Source of the DNA: Chromera velia | Lineage: Eukaryota; Sar; Chromeraceae | DNA length: 45,006 bases | Direction of reading: 5' to 3' | Assembly: GCA_018398765.1 (NCBI GenBank) | Contig: JAHBMJ010000070.1 | Location: 12,501-57,506 of the forward strand | Shown: one piece after another, positions 13,501 to 23,430 of the stretch | Layout of the letters: each line of letters starts with the position of its first letter | Position numbering within the stretch: the first letter of the stretch is position 1 | Notes under the pieces: model-generated | What the model was told of the DNA's origin: nothing | What the model saw: only the letters and a program-made list of their open reading frames with translations | Database searches by the model: none | Made by a program: the position numbers and the translations under genes

Positions 13501-16050
13501 AGCAATGCCAGTGACTTGCCCTATCCTCGCAAGTCCACTGTACATTCAGATGATCCTGAACTCCTACTGATGGAACAACGCTCTTTGCTTGACATACCAT
13601 GCCAGTGCATCATCAAATCAATTCACACTCTGGCTTGACCCCTGACCTGTCGTACTTCCCCATCGAAGTGGCGTCCCAATCAGAGTCCCCCGGCCGAAGC
13701 GCCAGAATCGAACCACTCTCGCCTTCCCCCCATGCGCACATAGTCTCACCTGCATGCACACACAAAGCATGTCGGGGGTCAGGCCAGGCTACACTCCGTT
13801 CCTTCTCGACGACCGCATGTCTTTCTTTTCAGAGTTCTCTATGCCAGCTTGCTAGATTGATTTCCCATGCGTGCTACGTATGCAGTCTTTCTTCTTCTTT
13901 TTTCTCTTTTCTCTGATCGTCGCTCTTCTCTTTCGATCACACCTGCCTCTGTGCTGATTGAGCCCAACATAAAAAGGCACCTCTAATAAGTGTCTTGCCT
14001 CCTTTCTCATCTAAGACTTCCGTTCCCCTCACCCAAGCCAGTGCACACGCATAACAAAGAGGACCAAAAGACAAACACCAACAAGAAAACAAAAGACACA
14101 AGAAAACACAGCAACAAAACAAAACAAAACAACAAGCAAAGAGCGATGCCAGCAACTTGCCCCATCCTCGCAAGTCCACTGTATATTCAGATGATCCTCA
14201 ACACCGTGATAAGCATACGTCAGAACTCCTATTGATGGAACAACGCTCTTTGCTTGACACACCATGCTAGTACATCATCAAAACAATTCAGTGATACACT
14301 CTGGCCTGACTTCCGACCTGTCGCACTTCCCCATTGAAGCGGCATCCCAATCAGAGTCCCCCGGCCGAAGCACCAGAATTGAACCACTCTCTAGACCACT
14401 CTCACCTTCCCCCCATGCACATACAGTCTTATCTGCATGCACACACAGAGCATGTCAAGGGTCAGGCCAGGCTACACTCCATTCCTTCTCGACGACCGCA
14501 GGTCTTTCTTTTCAGAGTTCTTTATGCCAGCTTGCTAGATTGATTTCCCATGTGCGCTACGCAGTCTTTCTTCTTCTTTTTTCTCTTTTCTCTGATTGTC
14601 GCTTTTCTCTCTCGATCACACCCGCCTCTGTGCTGATTGAGCCCGATGTAAAAAGGCACCTCTAATAAGTGTCTTACCTCCTTTCTCATCTTCCATTCCC
14701 CTCACCCAAGCCCATGCATACGCATATACACAACGAAGCATCGACAAAGAGGACCAAAAGAGAAACACGAACAAGAAAACAAAAGACATAAGAAAACACA
14801 GCAACAAAACAAAACAAAACAACAAGCAAAGAGCAATGCCAGCAACTTGCCCCATCCTCGCAAGTCCACTGTATCTTCAGGTGATCTTCAACACCGTGAC
14901 ATGCATAGTCACGTCGGAACTCCTACTGATAGAACAACGCTCTTTGCTTAACACACCATGCCCGTACATCATCAAAACAATTCACACTCTGGCCTGACTC
15001 CCGACCTGTCGCACTTCCCCATTGAAGCGGCATCCTAATCAGAGTCTCCCGGCCGAAGCACCAGAATTGAACCACTCTCTAGACCACTCTCACCTTCCCC
15101 CCATGCGCATACAGTCTCATCTGCATGCACACACAGAGCATGTCAAGGGTCAAGCCAGGCTACACTCCATTCCTTCTCGACGACCGCAGGTCTTTCTTTT
15201 CAGAGTTCTTTATGCCAGCTTGCTATATTGATTTCCCATGTGCGCTACGCAGTCTTTCTTTTTCTCTTTTCTCTTTTCTCTGATCATCGCTCTTCTCTCT
15301 CGATCACACCCGCCTCTGTGTTGATTGAGCCCGATGTAAAAAGGCACCTCTAATAAGTGTCTTACCTCCTTTCTCATCTTCCATTCCCCTCACCCAAGCC
15401 CATGCACACGCATACACACAACGAAGCATCGACAAAGAGGACCAAAAGAGAAACACGAACAAGAAAACAAAAGACATAAGAGAACACAGCAACAAAACAA
15501 AACAAAAAGTAAAGAGCGATGCTAGCAACTTGCCCCATCCTCGCAAGTCTACTGTATCTTCAGGTGATCCTCAACACCGTGATATGCATAGTCACGTCGG
15601 AACTCCTACTGATAGAACAATGCTCTTTGCTTGACACACCATGCCAGTGCATCATCAAATTAATTCATACTCTGGCCTAACACCTAACCTGTCGCACTTC
15701 CTCATCGAAGCGGCGTCCCAATCTGATTTAGAGTTCCCCGGCTGAAGCGCCAGAATCGAACCACTCTCGCCTTCCCCCCTATGCGCACACAGTCTCACCT
15801 GCATGCACACACAAAGCATGTCGGGGGTCAGGTTAGGCTATACTTCATTCCTTCTCAACGACTGCATATCTTTCTTTTCAGAGTTCTCTATACCGGCTTG
15901 CTAAGCCTTTATTGATTTCCCATGCGCACTGCATAGTCTTTCTTCTTCTCTTTTCTCTTTTCTCTGATCGTCGCTCTTCTCTCTCGATTACACCCGCCTC
16001 TGTACTAATATACTGATTGAGCCCGACGGAAAGAGCGCGTTGACTTGGTG
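4520..16050. repeat. Tandem satellite array, ~17 copies of a ~677-bp unit
   Basis: A landmark around GTGCATCATCAAA recurs near 4818, 5501, 6167, 6838, 7518, 8191, 8881, 9557, 10239, 10913, 11587, 12271, 12957, 13606, 14273, 14967 and 15646. The mean spacing is 677 bp (range about 649-694), all in direct orientation. Each unit has a GC-richer block with an inverted repeat, a pyrimidine-rich block (TTCTC/TCTTT), a conserved CTCTAATAAGTGTCTT box, and an A-rich AAAACAAAAC block. Units differ by small indels and substitutions and fall into recognisable subtypes. Short ORFs recur on both strands but are broken by indels that are not multiples of three, so I treat the array as non-coding. The first unit begins partially near 4520; homology fades near 16050. 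Confidence 0.93.
4837..4994. repeat. Inverted repeat in satellite unit (first copy)
   Basis: Left arm CTGGCCTGACCCCCGAC (4837-4853) is the exact reverse complement of right arm GTCGGGGGTCAGGCCAG (4978-4994), with 124 nt between. The same pair recurs in every later unit, for example near 5521/5665, 6187/6328 and 9578/9720. Several left arms carry C-to-T at one site, which keeps a G-U pair in a plus-strand RNA. The last three or four units are more decayed. It could form a long-loop hairpin or be the relic of an inserted element. Confidence 0.8.
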
Positions 16051-17196
16051 TCTTGTCTTCCTGGCCAACTCGTTGCTTACAGTGACACTGTCTGTTGGAA
16101 TTGGTTGGCATGAGAGCCTCCAGAAAGGCGAGAAAGAAGGCATTGAGAAAATAAGTTAGAAATTGAAAGAGTGAAAGTAAGGAGAAGAAAGGGTGACTTG
16201 TAGTTCTACAGGAAATCCGGTTATAAGGAGCAAAGGAACAGGTGAAGATGGTGGGCTGGAAACGAAGAAAAGGGGATGGAAAGGGATCAATCAACCTTAT
16301 TCTTTCGTTGTTCAGTGCCCAAACAATATTTGGAAGGTCGCTAAATCACGTTTCAAGGATGTCCAGGCCCTTCAGTGAGGCATTTCTCTGCAGAGGAAGA
16401 TAAAAAAGTAGGGGTGAATAAACTTCAGGGGAAGAATTCACTGGGAGAAACATCGCTGAAACAAATAGAATCCAGCGTATCTATAAAACAGAATGACTAT
16501 ATAGCAAAGAGAAGCAAAGACATCCGATAAGGAGGCGTGTGCAAGAGAATGCCTACACTTTTCTGCCTTGCTGCTGGCCAGGAGCAAAGGAGAAAAGTCA
16601 CACAAATACCCTTACCAAACACTGTCAGACTGAGCTTTAGGGCGAAAATGTGTTGTTAGCCCTCACATATCAATATCACGATCCGAGTCAGCAAAACCGC
16701 CTGATCCTCATATATCTCTGTAATCGATTTCTTGTCCATTATACGCAGAGGTTGTGTCACTTTCAATGATCGAGCTTAGTATACTTGTGATGATCATGTG
16801 AATTCATGTGATGATCTTATATTGATCTTATGATCGTGAAGTCATGCGCCCAACTGCTAAAAACGATACGCTTGCATGCAAATAACCCCGGAAAGAAAAA
16901 AACGGACGGTTGTATATGGTTGTATGACTGGCGTCAAGTCTTATATCGATAATTTGTGGGCCAAATCGATTCTATTTATATAAGTGCCCCCTTCCCATGG
17001 GCGGCGCGCATCGGGGGTGGATCCGGCTGCCGGCGGCCGCGCAGGCCGGGGTCGCTCTTTTCAAAAGAGTCTTTAACTCAAAAGTTTTGAGCTGAATCTT
17101 AAAACACGCGTATCACTTCTAAAGGCCTCTACTAGGCAAAACATCACTAGAAACATTAACATAACATAAAGAATAATATGTAACACTACATATGAT
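16051..17196. other. Unique region without a supported gene
   Basis: No recognisable gene. A 61-codon open frame at 16193-16378 has no domain I know and no splice context. A short GC-rich island at about 16990-17050 stands out from AT-rich flanks. Two adjacent small palindromes, CTCTTTTCAAAAGAG and CTCAAAAGTTTTGAG, follow at about 17054-17092. Confidence 0.4.
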
Positions 17197-17454
17197 TTTT
17201 AATACCTCCCTAAACCTAAGTGCCACTTGAAAAAATATAATCAAGATGATCTCTATCTGCAGCATCGTTTCTCAAGACACCGTTCATACCTGCGGCGTAG
17301 ATGTTTAAGACACCGTCCAGATATGCAGCTTTGGTAGGCTTTGGCTTTCAAGATACCGTAAATGATCCGCGTCTGCAGCGCAGACTTTCAAGCTTATCCA
17401 AAAATGCGGCTTAAACTTTCAAGTGGTAGTTAAGTTCAGGGAGGTCATTTTTAA
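17197..17454. repeat. Imperfect foldback element
   Basis: The left arm around 17204-17231 (ACCTCCCTAAACCTAAGTGC and on) matches the reverse complement of the right arm around 17418-17445 over about 28 bases with a few mismatches. Between them are degenerate direct repeats built on AAGACACCGT and TGCGGC motifs. It ends exactly where the next foldback element begins. It is probably a small non-autonomous transposon; no coding capacity is seen. Confidence 0.5.
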
Positions 17455-17883
17455 TATACCAAGACCAACTTAATTTAGCAAACCCATACAGCTAATTACG
17501 ATTATGATTTATTATGATTGCAAATATGAAAAATATTTTTATTACGCAAACAGTCTTTTGAGACTTACAACATGTTTTTGATAATATTCGTGAAATCTGT
17601 GCAAATTTTCAAGTTCGTACGCACGACCGATTACGTTTGCAAAAAATATGAAAATTCAAAATCAGGACTCAATTTTTTGGGTTTCCGGGGCCGCCCGGCT
17701 TTAAATTTTCATACTGTTGGCAAACATAATCGGTCGCGCGTACGAACTTAAAAATTTGTACAGACTTTACGAATATTATCAAAAACATGTTGCAAGTCTC
17801 AAAAGACTGTTTGCGCGATAAAAATATTGTTCATATTTGCAATCGCAATCGTAATCGTGCCAAATTGAGTTGGTCTTGGTATA
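17455..17883. mobile_element. 429-bp palindromic foldback/MITE-like element
   Basis: The two halves of this segment are reverse complements of one another over arms of roughly 180-200 bp, joined by a short GC-rich centre near 17680-17700. The termini are TACCAAGACCAACT and AGTTGGTCTTGGTA. Both ends are flanked by TA (17455-17456 and 17882-17883), as expected for the TA target duplication of Tc1/mariner-like elements. Internal arm matches include the ACATGTTTTTGATAATATTC block on the left and its complement on the right. There is no transposase ORF, so it is non-autonomous. Confidence 0.8.
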
Positions 17884-18344
17884 GCATATAGCCCCAGTGG
17901 TATTTTACGTTAAAAAAACGAAAAAATATTTGTTCGGTTTTTTCTAGGGTTTTTTTTGTGAGGTTTACACAGTGTACTACCAGATATGCTTAAGCAACCG
18001 CCTTTTAAAACCATTTTTTCCAATTAATATTTAATAGTTATAAACATTTTGTGTAACAATTTTGTGTTTAACTTTTTTTTTTATTTCTTCATCTTGTTTT
18101 GATGTCCTACGCTTAAAAGTATACAAACTATGTAGAGCAAAAAAACTGTGTATATACATTTAAAGCAAGCTCACTCTGCATGCTTCAAACTTGAAACATA
18201 CACTACCTTTTCAAGCCTCAATCAATCACTTGTGCGTACTGCATGCTGGTCTAGGTACTGGTCTGCACTGACTGTGCAGTTACAAACATTTGGTGCGTCC
18301 TCAGCTAGTGCATTCATCGTAAAAAACCTAGGTAAAGACTGCTT
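17884..18344. other. AT-rich region downstream of the RAP gene
   Basis: AT-rich DNA with short T and A runs. It lies 3' of the minus-strand RAP gene and probably holds its 3' UTR. No independent gene is supported. Confidence 0.4.
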
Positions 18345-21300
18345 TCAAGAATCGGGATTGGCTCTTTCGTGGCTCTCAGTCGAATTTTCCCACGATCTGA
18401 CGGAAGCTTTCAAGGATTCTTCCACCACGACATCTAGCTCCCTCTTGTCGGCCCGTGTGTCCAATAAGTACGAAGGCAGGTGCAGACTAACGACCCTCCA
18501 GCCGTCCCTCTGAAGGAACCAATGCTTGAATACAGAACGCCCGTGGAGACGGAGACGCTGCTTCAGAGGCCCACCCAGGGACGGAGTCGGAATGGCTTCA
18601 TCTACTCCGTGCGCAGGAATCCTTCGAGGAGTCTGGGGGGAATTGACTGTCTGTTTCTGCGCCCCTTCAACGACCTTTTGAGGCACACGACTTGGACGGG
18701 GGGACTGCCGAGGGGGGAGGGGGGGGGTTCCCACACGAGAGGACGCAGGAGGGGCTGGGGGAAGAGGAGAGACGGAAGAGGGCGTCGGAGGCAGATGTGC
18801 AAGTACAGGACGGCCTTGCATTTTTGCTCTTCCCTCTCTTCTGAAATAACTTGGGTTTTGGGGGTGTGCATCGTGAAGGGGCGTGCTGCACATGGAGGTG
18901 TGGGAATGTCTTTGTGCTTCGTTTGTATCCTGGTGCGGAATGGTAGGGGGGTTCTGTGGGAGATTGCCTCTCTCTGAAATTGGCCTCCTGGGGGATAGAG
19001 GAGGGGGCAGGGGGGCATTGAAAGGCTCGGCCGGCATCTCCAAGACTTCCGTGTCTCGGCCGGGGCCCTTTTCCAGAAGGGACCTGCCGGGGCCGTCTCT
19101 TACAGATGTAGTTAGGAGGCGGCAGGCGGTCTCGACATGAGGTGCGTTTTGGACAGCAACTTCCTTTCGAGAACGGGTAGGGACAGGGGAAGGCACTTGA
19201 AAGGGTTTCCGTGTGTGCACAGGGGGCCGTCCCTCTCCAGGTCGGCCGCTTCTACTTTTGTGCTGCAGGCTCATCATCTGATGGGTTTCTGTGTGGGCCA
19301 TCTCATCTGACACTCCGGCAAGGCTCTGTACTTCGCCACTTCCTATCGGACCCCCTACATTTCTTGATGTTAGAGAGGGGTCCCCAAAATACGCATCATG
19401 CGAGTATTTATTCTCTGCAGCTGCGTCTGCCCGGACAAGAAAATGCGAAGCACCGTCCACCTCCACAGCCAGCCGGAGAGAGGGGACAGCAATATCCACC
19501 AACATCCCCGCGCCCCCAACCGGTTCCTCCATCCTCCAATCCACACACTCAGATGGCAAAGGCGCAGAGGAGGTCTGTTCTTGGAGCTCAGGACAGACAG
19601 AGTAGAGGTCCGCGTAAGTTGGGAACCGCTCGCGAAGGTGTCCAGCAACCTGCAGAGTCAGAAGAGGAGGTGCGAGGAAGCAGAGATGCTTCAGAATTGA
19701 GCAACCGACCATGAAAAAAAGAAACCTGACGATCATCTCGAGGGGGTATTTGAGTTGAGAGGAGGAAGGGAAGACAAGTAAGCAACATGCTTCCTGGTAT
19801 AGTGGATATTGAAAGTTTTTCCTCCTCCTTCCGATCTGACGGTCAAGTGAACTTCTTGTCTTTGAAACTTCAATAAATTGTCAGGAAGTGAAAAGGAGTT
19901 GAGAGAATTGGTTCTCCTCTGTACCTCTTTTTCTCCGGTCGGACTGGCTGAGTGAGGGAAGAAAAAAGAAAACGAAATCTTGTGAATGCAGATCATTCTG
20001 AGCGCACTCTTCCAACAATCGATTGGCGGAAAGGGAAAGAGAATTTGTTGAAAGACTGTCCACTGTACGTGAGGGGGGAAGGAAGAGACGAGGGAGTGAG
20101 GCGGTCTCTTCTCAACGCGAAAGAGAAGAGAAGAGAGGAACACAAAGATAAGGAGGGCGCAGGATTGTCTTCCCTTCTCACACAGAGACTGCAGTTGCCT
20201 GCTTCATGCGCAAACAAGTACAACAAAGTGCTTAAGCAAAGCATGTATGGGTTACGATGAACAGGAGAGCAGGAACGAACATAGAAAGGAAGCCAGCAGC
20301 CACGGAAGCAAATGAAGGGAAGAAAGCGAAGAGAAGAGAGGGGACGGTGGAAAGGAACGAAGAACAGGGAACGGGTGGAAGAAAAGAAGGCAAGGAAGGA
20401 TGATGACAGAAAAAAAAGGGGGGAAATAAACAAGAGACAACCCACCCACCATCACATGCAACCTGGATGTTGAGGCTCGAAAGTCGTGTGCACTCATCGA
20501 CCTCTCATGTCTCGAGAGCACAGACAGACTCTCAAGCCAGCCTCCAGACGTAGAGCCAGACTCTTCACTTTCATTAGTCAAATCTCTTCTCTCAGAAAGA
20601 CTTTCCCCCTCTTCTTCCTCTTGTCTTTGTCCTTCTCCCTCAATTCTCTGAAAGGACTCCCTCTTCCCTTCAGCAACTCCCCCCACACGCTCCCGTCTGA
20701 CTGTCTTCAATCCATGGAGAGCCCACGTGATTTTCTGTGCCGCCTGCACATGTCCTGCAATTCTGTCAGGCGGCAGAGTCATCACCAGCGCCTCCGCGCG
20801 TTCACACACAGACAGGCCTTCAGGATTCCTCACCCCCCCCGACACCACTGCTGCCCAAAAGGGCCCACTCAGAAGGTGCAGGGAGCCCTCCGTCAGTGCC
20901 AGGGAGAGACGAGACACCCCTCCTGACCGAGCTATCGACTCGAAACACTCCACACTTGCACGGAGACAGAGAACAGCAAGTCTTCTTGCTTCTCTTACTA
21001 CCTCGATCTCGTCTGGTAACATCGTTGAAGCGTCCCGTCTTTTTGCTTCCTTCCCGATTTCCCCTCCTCTCTCTTCAAGCAGTTCTAAGTCAATGTGACC
21101 AAGAGAAGCAACTGCAGCAACACAGGGTGTGAATCTGGCGAGGTCTGTGTTGCTGATTCCCAGGCCTCTCCCTCTGTGCCCCCCCCCCTCTACCGGTTGA
21201 GAACAAAGACCCGAGAGATGAACTGAAAGAAGCCGCATCAACGGAAGCTGGGCGGAGGGAGACAGGACTCCCACATAATTCAAACCCATCAACGCAGCAG

Positions 21301-23099
21301 CCGCCCTCTGTGCGAGAGAGGCAGACACAGCGCTAGAGTGCGCTGTTCTTGCAAGGGATACTTCTGCAGCGACGGAAAGTGCACGGATGCAGCAGGACAA
21401 AAGACGAGGGGGGGGAAGTGAGTGTTGATGACATCCATACGCTTCCAGAATTCTCTGAGCTGCCCTCATCGTCTCCTCAATCTTCTCCTCATGCTCCTCC
21501 TCCCCCTTACCAACAGACGAGGACGCAGGAAGCGCAACGTCACAATCCCGCAACCGCTCTTTACTCCTCCGATCTCTCTCAGACAGAACATCAGCAGCTT
21601 CATCTAAGAGAATTGCGAGACGCGATGTTGTCTCTGTGTCCCTCCCCCCTCTTCCTGTCTGTGCAGAAGTCTGCACGCGTCCTACTGAAAGACAGAGAAA
21701 CAGTTTGGCCGCTTCGTCTAATCCCACCCGCCCCCTACCCCCCTCTATGCCAAACCTTCCATGCAACCCCAACTGAGCCCTCTCAGACGCAGCACGAAAC
21801 AGCGCGTTCCAACGACTGGGGGGGGGAGAGCTCGCTGGGGCCGTGCTGCTGCTGCGTGACAATGGAGAGAAAAGACCAGGCACAGAGGCCGACTCTGTTC
21901 TGTCTTTCTCTGTCTCCCTCTCCCTCTCATGTACCCACATATCGCTGTACCCCCACTCTCCCTGCTCCCTCTCTCTCTGAGACTCCGCAGCCGCCCGTGC
22001 ACTGATGTAGGACGCCCCCGTCACGTCCCCCGGGGCCACGGGGACCTGTCCGAACGCGTCGAGGGCGTTAGCCAGCTGTGACAAAGAGAGGCTCTCGAGA
22101 GCTTCCTGCCGAGCTAAGCTCTCTGCAATCACGTCAAACAGTTCCACGAAGTCCCCCCGTCTCCCCAAATTCGCAATGGACAAGGCAATCATGCCGAGTT
22201 GGTTCGCACTGAATGCAGAGGTTCGGCGCATGACTGTGCGGGAGACGGCAGAAAAGGCCCCGGCATGAAAGAAACCGAACTTGCCGAGGGCCCAGACGGT
22301 CAGGGCCACGTTGTTTGGTTCAAACTCGTCTGCAAAGTCTGCCAGCTGAGCGCAGGCAGCGTTCAGCAGCATTCTGTGGTAGAAGCGCATCCGGTGGAAG
22401 CACCACAAAACGCAGGCCATCTCCTTGGGTTTGACGGCGTCCCGTCTCTGCACGACGGCATCAGCGAGACGGGAGAAGGCGACTGGGTCGTTGACTCCAA
22501 AAACCGTCAGGGCCCAGAAGGCATTTGCAAGCGTTTTCGGCTGTGCGACTGTGTAGTTGAGACGCTTGACGTCATTGACGAGAGACCTGAAGACCCGCTC
22601 CCGCCCCCCCGAGAGACTCCTCCACCGCCTCAACGCAGACTCACTTCCCCTTTCATCTGGGTGCTCTTGGAGGAACAACTTCCCGAGACGGAAAAGAGCA
22701 GTCACCCGGTTCACCGTGTTCAGCCGCATCTCTCTCTCTGCGACCAGGTCCAGGAGCGTCTCTGCAGAAGAGCATCTTGACAGCTCGCTGTTCCATGCAC
22801 ACAGCTTCCGAAGAACCTCTTGTGGCCTGCGGACGTCTGAAGACACCAATTTTGTCACTACCATTTCATTTCCACTTACATTTTCTTCAAAAAAGAAGCA
22901 AAAGCAACAGAGAAAGGCCGCTCCACGGCTACATACATCTTGTAACTACGCCCTCGTGGCTCGTGTTACTGTTAGCATGTTGCACTGCAGCTGCAGTGTT
23001 AGCGGCACGTTCACAGCTAGATGGTCTGACGAGAGCCGACGAGACAGAGTCATACGAGACATTACGAGACGCAATACGTCGGATATACGTCGGAGACAT
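18345..23099 (-). CDS. OPR/FASTK-like RAP-domain protein, predicted organelle RNA-binding
   Basis: Three-exon model: 23099-22937, 22836-20450 and 19649-18345, total 1284 aa with all phases consistent. Intron 1 is 100 nt (GTATGT...CAG); intron 2 is 800 nt (GTGGGT...CAG). The second donor is chosen because it joins SRLHVM to VAGHLRERFP, matching the conserved start of RAP domains. The N-terminus (MSPTYIRRIASRNVS) is Arg/Ser-rich and nearly free of acidic residues, like a mitochondrial or plastid transit peptide. The middle holds helical repeats (KTLANAFWALTVFG, NNVALTVWALGKFGFF, SQLANALDAFGQ) typical of octotricopeptide/FASTK proteins. The C-terminal RAP domain has VDIAVPSLRLAVEVDGASHF and, after a ~250-residue Pro/Ser/Arg-rich insertion, SVFKHWFLQRDGWRVV. 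RAP proteins act in organelle RNA cleavage, stability or translation. A non-ATG upstream extension to 23240 is open but lacks an ATG. Confidence 0.82.
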
Positions 23100-23430
23100 T
23101 CGGAGACCGTCGAGACGTGGAGACGCCGCGAACGAGTCTTGCGCGTTCACGCGCGTAGACGGAGTCGGTCGCGAGATGTCGCAGGTCGCGTGGAGTAAGT
23201 GCCCCCCGGGCGCGGAGAGCTCCGTGCGAACATGATTCAAGCCTCCGGGGCCATCGATCTCCGCGAAGTTAATTAATTCTCAAGAAAAATTCTCTCTCGA
23301 TCTCTTCGTCTCTGTCATTATTAGGGAAATAATATGTCAGATATTTCTGCAGGTCGCAAAGAGCAGTCTAGTGCAGCTTGGCCCGTCGAATTCGATGATA
23401 ATTTCGGATCGTGAATAACCTGCTCTTGAA
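23100..23430. promoter_or_regulatory. Divergent intergenic region between RAP and RING genes
   Basis: A 331-bp gap separates two divergently oriented start codons, so promoters for both genes probably lie here. It is CpG-rich near 23030-23220 (many CGAGAC/ACGTCGG motifs) and AT-rich near 23270-23340. I see no clear TATA box. Confidence 0.4.

Noticed and set aside
4520..16050. CRISPR-like or rDNA/5S array interpretation
   Set aside because: Units are ~677 bp with no short constant repeats separated by unique spacers, and no rRNA motifs are visible.
16193..16378. 61-codon ORF after the satellite array
   Set aside because: No recognisable domain, no exon neighbours, length within chance.
19733..20445. 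ORFs on both strands between RAP exons
   Set aside because: They lie in the proposed 800-nt intron; skipping it joins the conserved SRLHxxVAGHL sequence in phase.
22929..23240. 103-codon ORF starting at 23240 as the N-terminus of the RAP protein
   Set aside because: The codon at 23240 is TTG; the first in-frame ATG is at 23099, which I use instead.
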